64,000 bases of DNA. Source: Amaranthus tricolor (lineage: Eukaryota > Streptophyta > Magnoliopsida > Caryophyllales > Amaranthaceae). The notes beneath the pieces were generated by a model. The model was not told the DNA's origin and made no database searches. It saw only the letters and a list, made by a program, of their open reading frames with translations. The position numbers and the translations under genes were made by a program. Below, one piece after another: positions 35,152-46,208 of this stretch. How positions within the stretch are numbered: the first letter of the stretch is position 1; each line of letters starts with the position of its first letter. The stretch is taken from the NCBI RefSeq assembly GCF_026212465.1, contig NC_080049.1, positions 34,578,885 to 34,642,884 on the forward strand, written 5' to 3'.

Positions 35152-35373
35152 TCAGCTGAATATATGGGTGGCTATATCAATGAAACTGAGATGAGGTTGC
35201 CCTAAAACATGGTATATTGCATGTTTGATAAATGTTTTTGTGACGAATTTCAAAACAATTTTACGCTTCATGCCCTTCTTCTTTGGTTTTATTGCTACTA
35301 CGCCGTCGTTTTGGTTACTATTGTTCTCACGATCTTTTTTGTGTTGTGCTGCTTTTTTAGATTTGCCCAACAT
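35152..35373 (-). pseudogene. probable tail of a DC1-domain protein gene
   Basis: 73-codon frame. Its C-terminal part (KFVTKTFIKHAIYHVLGQPH then LSFIDIATHIFS) resembles the C-terminus of the DC1 protein at 49635-50354 (KVTKMVIRHSIYHALGLSHL). The preceding part is lysine- and asparagine-rich (GKSKKAAQHKKDRENNSNQN), and no cysteine/histidine DC1 module is found upstream to about 35540. It is therefore best read as a leftover 3' end. A real small basic protein cannot be excluded. Confidence 0.5.
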
Positions 35374-35541
35374 GTTGGATCAAACTTCTGATTTGCCTTC
35401 TGTTTATTTGCTCTTTAGGATCTGCACATATATGTCTACTTTTATTAATTGTACAAAGCTAAGAAAATTTTATTCCAATCCGTTACCGAGTCCAATATCA
35501 TATAGTGACTCTCACCTAATTAAAAACATGGGAATTGGATA

Positions 35542-35820
35542 TATTAGAATATATAACATGTCCTGAGTCTTCAACCATTAGTTTAAGTTTTTGGTTGAGC
35601 CGTTGATTACGGGATATGGTATCAGAAGCTATGGTGATAAGAGGTTACGGATTCGAATTTCAACTACCTCTCATATAGAGTAAAATATTTAGCACCTATA
35701 CGCATCCACACTTTTAGCCCAATGGGCTCTAGTGTGAAGGAACGTGTTAGAATATATAACATGTCCTAGGGCTTTTAACCATCAGCTTAAACTTTTAGTT
35801 GAGTCGTTAGTTCCTTGACA
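35542..35820 (+). mobile_element. TRIM (72-bp-LTR family), 279 bp
   Basis: The 5' LTR begins TATTAGAATATATAACATG at 35542 (TG changed to TA). It is followed by the primer-binding site TGGTATCAGAAGC and an internal B-box-like GGATTCGAATTTCAAC. The 3' LTR runs from TGTTAGAATATATAACATG (about 35746) to CCTTGACA at 35820. The flanks GGATA (35537-35541) and GAATA (35821-35825) match at 4 of 5 positions. Confidence 0.72.
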
Positions 35821-35949
35821 GAATATAGGTAACCTTACTCTTTTTAATAATAACAAACAGTTGTCTTGATTGACCATCGGTAGCTATTATATATATTGTT
35901 TGCAACTTCTTGAAAACAGAAGGAAAAGATTGTCTAAAAATAATCAAAC

Positions 35950-36210
35950 ATTGCATTTCACTCATCCATTATGAATTAATCTTACTTATTGATTATTTTC
36001 TTATAATCTCATCTTCAATATGTATTTGTTTCCAGCGTACTCGAAGTGGGAGGAGAAAGGTGGAGTTGTGGTAGTTTAGGAGTGAGATTGTGATGGTTCA
36101 AGTCAATATAAGTATGGTATGCTTGAGCAAATACATAGAAAAATTTAGAATTATTAGATAATATATAATTCAAAGATTGAGATTATTCAATGTGGATGAG
36201 TGATTCTTAA
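35950..36210. mobile_element. foldback MITE related to the 1885-2168 element
   Basis: The left arm TTTCACTCATCCATTATGAA pairs with the right arm ATTCAATGTGGATGAGTGAT, and a GAAGTGGGAGGAG-rich centre lies between. Same word order as the copies at 1885-2168 and 60120-60345. Ends approximate. Confidence 0.5.
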
Positions 36211-36948
36211 ATAAAAAATACACATAATGTAATATAAGTCATTTTTATAAAATAGTTGACTATAAATTGAATCAAAAACAAATTAATTTTTGGTTCCATT
36301 TTTATCAGATGTCTCCAAAGACTAATTTTTGGTTCCATGAAAAGAAGAGACTTACTAAAATTTAATTATAATTGTTAACTCCTTCAATGTAGTCCATCTT
36401 AAATTCAAAAATAAGAACATAATATAACTTAATTCACACAATATAAAAAGAAATGATATACCTCAAAGAGATTAAATCTTGATGTGGTTAAGCTTAAGAG
36501 TGATATGTTATTGGCTTATAAAAATAAGAGGCTTTATATAGAAAGTATGAGTGGCTTTGAAACAATTGTTAATAAGTTTTGATATCATCTTTTTCTTTGT
36601 ACTTTCGCTTTTGCTAGCTAAAGTTGACTCGAAAATCGCACTCGAAGACTGATACTATGCTTCGATGCAAGTGGGTCGTCTTAGGAACCAATCAGAGTCT
36701 TGTCGAGAGAAGAAGATGACAACTTATGGAGAATATGGTCAAAAGTCCCTAAACTCGAGAACTGCAAGTGGAGTGTCACATATATTTGAAAGACTCAAGC
36801 GTATCATTGTTGGTTGGAGTAACTATTGTTTCTCCTAGTATGGTCTTATGTTTGATTATCTGATAGCTCTCTCATTCTCTCAACTTACCTTGTTATTCCA
36901 AAAAAAGCGATGAAAATTCAACACATTTTATCCAATTCAAATGAATAT

Positions 36949-37049
<101 letters not shown>

Positions 37050-37581
37050 AGGTATTTGGCAATTGACATTTTTGTTGGCTTTTCGGTTGGTCAAAGAGCC
37101 AATAAAAGCGTTTGTAATTGACTTTTACGCTAGCAGACTAGTTGACTTTTAAGCAAAACCAAAAAACCTACTATTTGTAAATTTTTTCATTGACTTTTGA
37201 CTTTTTGGCTATTTTTTCTCAAATAAATACTTAACAATTAACAACCATTTTTTTTTACCAAGCGTCGTTTCCATAATAAGTTAATAACTGGCTGAAATAT
37301 CTAGCTTGAACAGCTCGCTAATTAGCTAACACTTTTAGCTAATTAAATCAGTTAACAATTTCAACTAACAACTCCAGCTAACAACCATTTGTCTAATAGG
37401 CCCATAATTTTAAATTTAATAATTCAAGTTAAGTAAAAACATGTACTTCTATTATGAAAATTATTATTTTTATATATAAACCTAAATTAAATAGTTATAC
37501 TACTATTCAATAAGAGAAAGTACTTAATTGACCGAGTTGAGTCGTCTAATGCTTCCACTATATGTAAGTAAGAGGCGGAAG

Positions 37582-38300
37582 CAGGGATGGCAATTCAGTT
37601 CGAATTCGACCCTAATCCGACTCGATCCGAGGAAAATAATCCGATCCGAATCCGAGGAAAAGATTATCAAACGCCAACTCCGACTTAATGATCCGAATCC
37701 GAGTTAGAGACGAACCGAAGTTGGACTTTATTAAAAATCCGACACTCCGACCCGACTCAGACCCTAAAGAAAATCCAACTTTGAATTTGACTTTTAACCC
37801 AATATTTTGTTTCCTTTAAAACTCTAGACGTGACTAATTTAAGCTCTCTTTCATACTAATTGGAATTTTCGATTTTGAAAAACTACTTGGTATTTTTATT
37901 TAGATCAATCAATCAAAATACGACAAATAAGATCAAGAGAAATAAAATACACCAAATCAAAATGCGAGAAAATTTTGTTAAATTGTAGTATTAGGAATAT
38001 TTCTCATGTTAAACTTGAATTCAAAGTACAAATTTTTTTGTTAAATTGTATTTGAAAAATATATTTTGTTAACTTCGTATGCTTTAAATCATTAGTACAA
38101 TATCACAACGATAAAGTTTGATAATAATCCGACTCAGTATCCGACTCCGTTGGAGGTCCGAGAGTCCGAGTCGGGGCAAACTTGGAGTATGCATAATCCG
38201 ACTCCAAGTGGAGGTGGACTGAAAAAAAAGTTCGACTAAAATCCGGAACAAAGTCAGAATATGTATAATCCGAACTGAGTCCGACCTATTCCCTATCCTA
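37582..38300. mobile_element. 719-bp hAT-like non-autonomous element with TCCGA-rich ends
   Basis: Flanked by a perfect 8-bp target duplication GGCGGAAG (37574-37581 and 38301-38308), the size made by hAT transposases. Ends CAGGGATGGCAATTC and, reversed, TAGGATAGGGAATAGG are loosely inverted. Each end is packed with copies of ATCCGA/TCCGACTC/TCCGAATCCGAG, while the middle is plain AT-rich. Subterminal motif clusters of this kind bind hAT transposases. No transposase frame is present. Confidence 0.8.
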
Positions 38301-39379
38301 GGCGGAAGACCCATATGGAGTGTTATTATCGCGATAGAGTATTTAGCACGCAACAGGTAGGTACAAAATTGTGTTCCATTCAATTTAATCTCATTTAATT
38401 TAATTTAATTTATTTTTTCTCATTTAAAATTATTTAATTGAAATAATCTCATTTATTTACACTTATTTTTTTTATCATTTTAATTTATTTTTATAACTAA
38501 TCTATTTATTGAAACTTTTTTCTCATATAAACTTATTTTTAATAAACTCATTTTTTATCCAATAAAAATTTCCACAAAATCATCATTTTTAAATGGTTGA
38601 AGGTTTTTTTCTTTCGTATTTATTATAAAATTTAATTCTCAATATTTTTCCGAATATCAAATTTGCCTCCATCATTAGTATGTACATAATTTTCTAACTT
38701 ATTTTAGAATAATAAAAAATAATAGTCAGAGTTCTTTTATTTTTTACGTGCAATGCCAAACTTTAATTCCTCCAAATGTAGATCATAGTATGAGACTCAT
38801 GGCAAGAATTGTTATAAGTTTTGATACCATCTTTTTCTATTTTGGTTTTTGTTAAAGTTGACTGGCCATTGAGACTCGATGACTGAGTCGAGCGTCTCAT
38901 ATATATACTATGCTTGCAAGTGGGGTGCGTGTCACATATATTTGAAAAAGTTTAATTTTCATATATTCTTTTTTTCACGCGGCTAACCATGTAATCACCA
39001 AAATAAGCAATGAATATTCAACAAGATTCATTTAATTCAAATGAACAATTTTTTGTATATATACATACTAATTTTGGCAATTGGCTTTTTTTTTTTGATT
39101 TTTGACTATTTAATTAGTCAAATAGTTAAAAATGTTCAATAATTTGTTTTAAAACCAGCAGAAAAACTAACTTTTAAAGAACAACAAAAACTTATTCTTT
39201 AAAGCTTTTTTCATTGAATTTGGGCCTTTTGCCTATTTTTTCTCAAATAAATTGCCTACTACTAACAAATCACTATTACCGAAAATCTTTATAACAACTG
39301 GCTTATCCACCATTACTTTAATGGCCCGTTTGGTTGATGGTAATGAAGTAATGGGAATGAAATGTTGTAATGGCAATAG

Positions 39380-39590
39380 TATTGAAATAATATTCTTAGA
39401 ATAAGCTTGTACACACAATAATATTCTTAGAATAAGCTTGTACACATAGGACAACAAATATCATCTTAATGAGTACTCTAGAATACTCTTTTCTGATGTA
39501 ATATAAATAAGTCTTTTCAAAAAGAAATAAAACACAAAAAGGATTTTTGCTCTTTTCCAGAATGTTTTAAATCATTCTTCCTTCTTCACA
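39380..39590 (+). repeat. 5' LTR of the 39.4-44.3 kb Copia element
   Basis: 211 bp. Begins with two near-perfect copies of a roughly 30-bp unit, each containing the odd-length palindrome TATTCTTAGAATA and the word AAGCTTGTACACA. A TATAAATAAG box-like sequence lies near the middle. Confidence 0.96.
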
Positions 39591-39632
39591 TGGTATCAGA
39601 GCTAGCTTTCTTCCTTCCTCTTCTCTTCTTCA

Positions 39633-42600
39633 ATGGCGGGCACTACTCCACCGCCACCGCCGCCACCACCGGAAATCAAACCCAATTCTCCCTATTATCT
39701 TGGTTCCCAAGATAGACCGGGCGACTTTATCACTCCAACCCGATTGCAGTCCGATAATTACGATTCTTGGGCAGCTGACATTCAAATGGCCCTTGAAGCT
39801 CGCCGTAAATTCGAGTTCTTGGATGGCACCATCACTACACCTTCGCCACCATGCACCCGGTCAGACTGGACGGCCATTAATGCTATGCTAATTTCTTGGA
39901 TCTCGAATACCATTGCTCCTGAAATACGCTCTTCTTTATCCAAATTTCGGGAGGCCAAGCCGTTTTGGGATCATCTTAAACAAAGATATGCTCAAACTAA
40001 CGGTACGCGAATTCAACAATTGAAATCTTCAATCGCTAAGTGTGAACAATCAAAGGAGATGCCCGTCTCGATTTATTACGGTAAACTTCACTCTTTATGG
40101 CAAGAATTGGATCATCATGAACCTCTAATCTCATGCTTTATTTCTTCTTGCAATTGTGGTTGTTTACATGAAAAACGTCGAGAGCAAAATCAATTACATG
40201 AATTTTTAATGGGATTAAATTCCGATTTTTATGGGCCTTTACGAACCCAAATACTTTCGCAAGACCCTTTACCCAGTCTTGATCGTGCTTACCAGTTAGT
40301 CACTCAAGAAGAACGAGTGCGAACGTCAAGGCTCGAGGTTAATCATAAACCGCCAGATGTTCTTGGCTTTGCTGTTCATACAGAGGCAGTTCGGGTTCGT
40401 GGTTCTTCTGAGCGACCACTATGTTCTAAATGTAATAAACTTGGTCATGAAGCCTCTCGTTGTTGGGCTAATACTACTTGTGGTCATTGCAAAAAGCGAG
40501 GGCATGATTCTAGTCATTGCTATGAGTCTGTTGGTTATCCAGATAGTTGGTTTGCTGGGAAGAAAACATCCAGTCGTGGCAAAGGACAGCCGCGTGCTAA
40601 TGCTACTAGTAGTAGTTCCACCATCATTCCATCCATCTCTGCTTTTGGACAGACTTTCACTGCCGAACAATGGAAGGCAATTTCTGAGGTTATTGGTAAC
40701 ACTAATGTTCCCGATAATCGTCTTAATGGTAAATTTGATATGACATCGTGGATTATTGATACCGGTGCTACACATCATGTCACCGGGGAATTGGCCTGGT
40801 TGTTTGATACTCATCCATTTGAGTGTCCAGTAGGTTTGCCGAATGGCGAACAAGTCATTGCTACATTGGTTGGCTCCGTTTGTTTATCGGATAAAATTAC
40901 TCTCATCGGTGTTCTTTATGTTCCGAATTTGAGTTGCAATTTACTCTCTGTTTCTCAACTTAATGACAAATTACAGACAACTGTCCAATTTACTTCTCTT
41001 ATTTGTGCTATACAGGACCCCATGAAGGAGCTGATTGGAATGGGAGTTAGAAAAGACGGACTATACTATTTTAGCAAACCCAAAGCTTCCACGTGTGCCT
41101 CTATTATTGCCGCAACATCGAGTTTGGAATTGTGGCATCGTCGACTAGGACATCCTTCTGAAAAAATAGTTAAGATGATTCCTCATGTACAAAATACAAA
41201 AGATAGTTTACAATCAAGGTGTGAAGTTTGTATGCATGCTAAACATCCTAGAGACAAATTTTTCATAAGTGATAATAAAACATCTCGAATCTTTGAAAAA
41301 ATTCATATCGATTTATGGGGTCCATATCGTCATATTTCATCATGTGGTGCTCGATATTTTTTAACTATTGTTGATGACTATTCAAGAGCTGTGTGGATAT
41401 ATTTGTTAGTTGACAAATTGGATATTTTTCGTGTGTTTATGTCTTTTGTTGCTTTGGTTGATCGACAATTCTCACAAACAATTAAGGTGGTACAAAGTGA
41501 TAATGGGACAGAGTTTAATTGTTTGCTCGATTATTTTAGTACCACTGGCATTTTATTCCAAACATCTTGTGTTGGTACACCACAACAAAATGGGAAAGTT
41601 GAGCGCAAACATAAACATATCTTGAATGTCGCAAGAGCTTTAAGGTTTCAAGCACACTTGCCTATTTTTTTTTGGGGTGAATGTGTTTTAGCTGCGGCCC
41701 ACTTAATTAATCGCACACCTACTCCTCTCTTACATAATAAAACACCATTTGAAATCTTATTTCATAAACCTCCGTCCTTTGATGCTATTAGAGTCTTTGG
41801 GTGTTTGTGTTTTGCTCATAATCAAAAGACTAATGGTGACAAGTTTGCTAGTCGAAGTCGTAAGTGTATCTTTGTGGGCTATCCTTATGGAAAGAAAGGT
41901 TGGAAATTATTTGATCTTGACACGCAAGATTTTTTGGTTTCAAGAGATGTGAAATTTGTTGAGGATACGTTTCCATATCACGATGTTCAGTATAAAAGTA
42001 ATGATAATCATGATGTGCATTACGATTTTATTGAATATAATCTGCCAATTTATGAGGATTTTCATTCTGAAGTAAGTGAAAATGAGATTTTATCTGTTCC
42101 AAATGGGCATGACGAATCTGGTAGTTCCATTGAGCCTTTGACAAACACTGGGTCAACTCTTCCAATTCAGTCATGTTCTTCTGTTCCTCTTGCTGAGTCA
42201 CCAACGGAAGCTGGGTCTCCTCACATACAGCAGCCTAATAGTGCTTCCTCTACTCCTGCACTTGTTACATCTGATCAACCGCCTCCTGCTCTTTTGGGTC
42301 GTGGGTTTCGTGACAAATTCCCGAATGTTTTATATCGGGATTTTGTGACTCATATGGTTTTTGCTAATAGTCCGTCCTCCGTCTCTCCTTCTTCCAATCA
42401 CTCCTCAGGTACACCATATCCTTTAGCACATTACATAAATTGTGACAATTTTTCTACGAATTATCGTACATTTCTTGCAGCTATTATTAAAGGTAAAGAT
42501 CCAAAATCTTTTAAGGAGGCCATGAAGTATGCGGAGTGGCGTAAATCTATGCAGGCTGAAATACGCGCTTTAGAGGACAATGGTACATGGACCTTGGAGC

Positions 42601-44033
42601 ATCTTCCTCCCGGGAAACGTCCTCTAGGTAGTCAGTGGGTTTACAAAACTAAATATTTGTCAAACGGTAATGTTGAGCGGCTTAAGTCACGGTTAGTTGT
42701 TTTGGGTAATCATCAACAAGCAGGAATTGATTACACTGAAACATTCGCTCCAGTTGCCAAAATGACAACAGTTCGTGCTTTTCTCGCAATAGCAGCTTCA
42801 AAGAACTGGGAATTACATCAAATGGATGTTCATAATGCTTTCTTGCATGGTGATCTTCATGAAGAAGTTTACATGAAATTACCTCCTGGTTTTGAGTGTT
42901 CAGATCCGTCTTTGGTATGTCGATTGCGCAAATCTCTGTATGGTTTAAAACAAGCTCCACGTTGTTGGTTTGCAAAATTAGTGTTCGCCTTGAAAAAGTA
43001 TGGCTTTCTTCAATCATATTCCGATTATTCTCTTTTCACTTATACTAAAGGCATCGATCAAATTAATGTCTTAGTCTATGTAGATGATCTTATTATTTCT
43101 GGGAATAATTCCGCTGCACTTACACTTTTTAAAACCTATCTTAGTGATTGTTTCAAAATGAAAGATCTTGGTGGTCTCAAATATTTTTTAGGAATCGAGG
43201 TTGCTCGTAGTTCATCTGGTTTGTTCTTATGCCAACGTAAGTACACACTAGATATTATTTCCGAAACAGGTTTATTAGGGGCAAAGCCAGTTGGGATTCC
43301 TATCGAACAAAATCACAGGCTTGCTTTTGCTAATGGAGAATATATGAAAGAGCCTGAGGCTTACCGTCGGCTAGTGGGGCGTTTGATATATCTCGCAGTC
43401 ACTCGCCCGGATCTTGCCTATTTCGTTCATATCTTATCTCAGTTTATGCGGGAGCCTCGTCTTGAGCATTGGGAAGCAGCTCTCCGAGTGGTACGCTATT
43501 TAAAGGGTACTCCCGGTCAGGGTATTCTGTTGCGTGCGGATAGTGAGCTAACCTTGGAAGGCTGGTGTGATTCGGATTGGGCTGCATGTCCTCTCACTCG
43601 TCGCTCATTGACAGGTTGGCTTGTTTTTCTAGGACAATCTCCTATTTCTTGGAAAACAAAGAAACAACATACAGTATCTCGCTCTTCAGCTGAAGCCGAA
43701 TATCGATCAATGGCTGCAATCACATGCGAACTGAAGTGGCTAAAAGGTTTGTTGTTAAGTTTGGGTGTTCATCATCCTAAAGCAATAAAATTGTTCTGCG
43801 ATAGTGAATCTGCTTTACATATTGCAAAGAATCCTGTTTTTCATGAACGAACAAAGCACATTGAGGTGGATTGTCACTTTGTTCGCGATGCAATCATTGA
43901 TGGCTTAATTTCTCCTACTCATGTGTCGACTACATCACAATTGGCGGACATTTTCACAAAGGCTCTCGGCAAATCACAGTTTGGTCTACTTCTTTCCAAG
44001 TTGGGCATTTTCGACTCTCATGCTCCAACTTGA
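39633..44033 (+). CDS. Copia gag-pol polyprotein, intact (1466 aa)
   Basis: The polyprotein contains everything needed for Copia replication. Its order is as follows. Gag starts MAGTTPPPPPPPP and includes the region around SDNYDSWAADIQMAL. Two CCHC zinc knuckles lie near residues 263-305 (CSKCNKLGHEASRC, CGHCKKRGHDSSHC). Aspartic protease WIIDTGATHHVTG is near 370. The pre-integrase zinc-binding region LWHRRLGHP is near 500. The integrase has DLWGP, VQSDNGTEF and PQQNGKVERKHK (D-D-E). RT has [21 protein letters not shown] and LVYVDDLIISG (about 1149). RNase H has WCDSDWAACPLTRRSLTG, and the C-terminal motif [10 protein letters not shown] follows. The start is the first ATG 42 bases after the primer-binding site. 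No stop or frameshift. Lineage not assigned. Confidence 0.97.
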   Translation: MAGTTPPPPPPPPEIKPNSPYYLGSQDRPGDFITPTRLQSDNYDSWAADIQMALEARRKFEFLDGTITTPSPPCTRSDWTAINAMLISWISNTIAPEIRSSLSKFREAKPFWDHLKQRYAQTNGTRIQQLKSSIAKCEQSKEMPVSIYYGKLHSLWQELDHHEPLISCFISSCNCGCLHEKRREQNQLHEFLMGLNSDFYGPLRTQILSQDPLPSLDRAYQLVTQEERVRTSRLEVNHKPPDVLGFAVHTEAVRVRGSSERPLCSKCNKLGHEASRCWANTTCGHCKKRGHDSSHCYESVGYPDSWFAGKKTSSRGKGQPRANATSSSSTIIPSISAFGQTFTAEQWKAISEVIGNTNVPDNRLNGKFDMTSWIIDTGATHHVTGELAWLFDTHPFECPVGLPNGEQVIATLVGSVCLSDKITLIGVLYVPNLSCNLLSVSQLNDKLQTTVQFTSLICAIQDPMKELIGMGVRKDGLYYFSKPKASTCASIIAATSSLELWHRRLGHPSEKIVKMIPHVQNTKDSLQSRCEVCMHAKHPRDKFFISDNKTSRIFEKIHIDLWGPYRHISSCGARYFLTIVDDYSRAVWIYLLVDKLDIFRVFMSFVALVDRQFSQTIKVVQSDNGTEFNCLLDYFSTTGILFQTSCVGTPQQNGKVERKHKHILNVARALRFQAHLPIFFWGECVLAAAHLINRTPTPLLHNKTPFEILFHKPPSFDAIRVFGCLCFAHNQKTNGDKFASRSRKCIFVGYPYGKKGWKLFDLDTQDFLVSRDVKFVEDTFPYHDVQYKSNDNHDVHYDFIEYNLPIYEDFHSEVSENEILSVPNGHDESGSSIEPLTNTGSTLPIQSCSSVPLAESPTEAGSPHIQQPNSASSTPALVTSDQPPPALLGRGFRDKFPNVLYRDFVTHMVFANSPSSVSPSSNHSSGTPYPLAHYINCDNFSTNYRTFLAAIIKGKDPKSFKEAMKYAEWRKSMQAEIRALEDNGTWTLEHLPPGKRPLGSQWVYKTKYLSNGNVERLKSRLVVLGNHQQAGIDYTETFAPVAKMTTVRAFLAIAASKNWELHQMDVHNAFLHGDLHEEVYMKLPPGFECSDPSLVCRLRKSLYGLKQAPRCWFAKLVFALKKYGFLQSYSDYSLFTYTKGIDQINVLVYVDDLIISGNNSAALTLFKTYLSDCFKMKDLGGLKYFLGIEVARSSSGLFLCQRKYTLDIISETGLLGAKPVGIPIEQNHRLAFANGEYMKEPEAYRRLVGRLIYLAVTRPDLAYFVHILSQFMREPRLEHWEAALRVVRYLKGTPGQGILLRADSELTLEGWCDSDWAACPLTRRSLTGWLVFLGQSPISWKTKKQHTVSRSSAEAEYRSMAAITCELKWLKGLLLSLGVHHPKAIKLFCDSESALHIAKNPVFHERTKHIEVDCHFVRDAIIDGLISPTHVSTTSQLADIFTKALGKSQFGLLLSKLGIFDSHAPT

Positions 44034-44040
44034 GGGGGGG

Positions 44041-44251
44041 TATTGAAATAATATTCTTAGAATAAGCTTGTACACACAATAATATTCTTAGAATAAGCTT
44101 GTACACATAGGACAACAAATATCATCTTAATGAGTACTCTAGAATACTCTTTTCTGATGTAATATAAATAAGTCTTTTCAAAAAGAAATAAAACACAAAA
44201 AGGATTTTTGCTCTTTTCCAGAATGTTTTAAATCATTCTTCCTTCTTCACA
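44041..44251 (+). repeat. 3' LTR of the 39.4-44.3 kb Copia element
   Basis: Identical to the 5' LTR; followed by the AATAG target duplication. Confidence 0.96.
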
Positions 44252-45422
44252 AATAGTAATGAAGGAATGGATATGAGAATTGGTAATGAAAATTCTTTTG
44301 TTTGGTGTGCATGACTAAAGAATGGTAATGAAAGATAATATTCCATTGATTGCATTTGGTTGTTAGTAATAAAAAATGGTAATGACTCTTAGTTTCATTA
44401 TTGTATATTTGTATCTAAAAGCATTATTGTATCTAAATTATTCTATCTAATGATTTTTTTTTTAATAATAATATTTTATAGATAATTATATACATTACCT
44501 TTTTTTTCTTCATTATTTTTTTTCTTCAGCTCGAAACAACATTAACTTATTTTATTACCACAGTAATACTTCATTACCATTACCGCCTAATATCAGGTTG
44601 TTTGATGGTAATAAAAATGACCCTTTTTGGTAATTTCATTACCTTATTTTATTACCATCAATTACCATTGAAGGCATCCAAATAACCAAATTTTTCATTA
44701 CTTAATTTTATTACCATTACCGCCCTCTAATACCATGTACCAAATGGGCCGTAATTGGTTTAACCAGCCAATAATTTCAGTTAACAATCATTTATCAGAC
44801 TCATAAATTTAAATTTAATAGTTCAAATTAAGTAAAAACATTTACTTCTATTAAGAAAATTATTATTACCTAAATTTAATACTAGTTAAATTGTTTGTAT
44901 TACTATTCAATACGAGATAGTACTAGCCAACTTAAATGACCGAGTTGAATCGAGTGGAGTCCCATATATTAGCGCGCAACAAATAGGTACGATTTGCGTT
45001 TCATTCTAATTAATCTATTTACATAATTTTTTTTCTCATTTAAACATATTTGAAATGAATAATCTCATTTATTTACACTTATTTTTTTTCACATTTGAAT
45101 TTATTTATAGAACTAAACTCATTAAATTGAACCTTTTGCTCCTTTAAACTTATTTTTAATGAAATCTTTTTTGATATATATTGAAAAGATAAAAAACAGT
45201 GACACAACATAAAAAAAAAGAATTACACAATAATTAATTTCGAAAATCCTAAAACAAGAATTTGAGTAAAGAAATGCTCATTATCTTAATGGTTAAAGAT
45301 TTTTTCTTTTAACTTTGTAATAAAAATTTAATTCTGACTGTTTTTCAGAATAACAGATATGCTAAATGAAAATTTAATAATTGAGGACGAGTCCTTTTAA
45401 TTTTTACGTGCAAAATAAAAAT

Positions 45423-46208
45423 TTAATTTCCCCAAATATAACTTGCAAATTCCACCAATGCCTCATTCACTTGGGTTGAATCCAAATGAATCAAACCAAG
45501 TGAGTTGAAAATGCTACACACTTGTGCTAACAAGTCCAACCCATACAATAAATAGTCGCGCTTCCTCGTGCGCTGCCCTGGTACTCCGCCTCCATTGGCT
45601 AGACCACGTTCCTGAGTGCCGTCACAATAATTATAGTAGTTTGCATGTACATTTTGTGGCGAATTATTATATCTTTTCATCCAAGCTTCATGCAACATTT
45701 CTTTCATGCACTTAACATGCACCGCAACACCAAGCTTAACGTACGCCCACCCCTTAACCTCTTCATTTACCATCGTTTTGTATCGACAATGCACACAATC
45801 GATACTTTCGAGTCTCGTATGCAACGTTGGGTGAGGTAGTGCCATGCAACACGGGTGTAAAAATATAGGATAACTTCCATTGATAGTAAGAACATACCTC
45901 CATCCTTCCACACTAGTTCCACAAGCAACACATAAATTTGGTAACATTCCTTGGTAGTAGTGATAATTTGTTGGGGGTAGTACACTTTTATCTAACACAA
46001 ATTGGGCTTGATTAAAGAAAGGATGAGACATTGTAGGAGGAGCATTATGACAAGAAGTATGCAAATGGTAATCACATTGTGGTTGGCATGTATAGCGAGA
46101 TCCATATCCAAATTCTCTACAACCATTACATTTAAATGCAAATCTTTCACCAACATTTTCTTCTCTTAGGAGCGAATGTGTGCAATAATTATTGTATGTT
46201 CCCATCAT
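45423..46208 (-). CDS. DC1-domain (cysteine/histidine-rich) protein, paralog A
   Basis: Single coding exon, 261 residues. One clear DC1-like zinc module occupies about residues 8-55 (HSLLREENVGERFAFKCNGC, CQPQCDYHLHTSC). Further Cys/His pairs occur in LCVACGTSVEGWRY, FLHPCCMALPHPTL and SIDCVHCRYKTM. Plant DC1 proteins are thought to bind zinc and possibly lipid or protein partners; their function is mostly unknown. The C-terminus (ALVEFASYIWGN) is conserved with the paralog at 49635-50354 (LELASYMF). A 5' noncoding exon probably ends at 46797 (TTCACAG before GTAAAA on the minus strand), with an intron in the 5' UTR. Adjacent ATGs at 46206-46208 and 46203-46205 are both possible starts. Its 3' flank is the duplicated segment described separately. 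Confidence 0.88.
   Translation of the reverse strand: MMGTYNNYCTHSLLREENVGERFAFKCNGCREFGYGSRYTCQPQCDYHLHTSCHNAPPTMSHPFFNQAQFVLDKSVLPPTNYHYYQGMLPNLCVACGTSVEGWRYVLTINGSYPIFLHPCCMALPHPTLHTRLESIDCVHCRYKTMVNEEVKGWAYVKLGVAVHVKCMKEMLHEAWMKRYNNSPQNVHANYYNYCDGTQERGLANGGGVPGQRTRKRDYLLYGLDLLAQVCSIFNSLGLIHLDSTQVNEALVEFASYIWGN

Larger units (their letters stand above)
39380..44251 (+). mobile_element. intact, apparently young Copia LTR retrotransposon
   Basis: LTRs 39380-39590 and 44041-44251, 211 bp each, identical base for base by my reading. Target duplication AATAG at 39375-39379 and 44252-44256. The primer-binding site TGGTATCAGAGC (complementary to initiator Met-tRNA) directly follows the 5' LTR, and the polypurine tract TTGAGGGGGG precedes the 3' LTR. 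A single uninterrupted 1466-codon frame lies between. The LTRs begin TATTGAAA rather than TG and end CACA, so the termini are the non-canonical TA...CA type. Everything visible is consistent with a copy still able to move. Confidence 0.97.
39322..44751. mobile_element. MITE with GGCCCGTTTGGT termini, split by a Copia insertion
   Basis: Left end TGGCCCGTTTGGTTGATGG; right end reversed CGGCCCATTTGGTACATGG. TAA on both sides (39319-39321 and 44752-44754) suggests a PIF/Harbinger-type 3-bp duplication. Without the Copia about 550 bp remain, rich in TGGTAATGAA words, with no coding frame. Confidence 0.72.
38790..45422. repeat. tandem duplication, unit 2 (interrupted by MITE and Copia)
   Basis: Same block order as unit 1, ending at the stop codon of the DC1 gene at 45423. 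The MITE with its nested Copia (39322-44751) is inserted near the middle. Without it the unit is about 1.2 kb. Confidence 0.75.
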
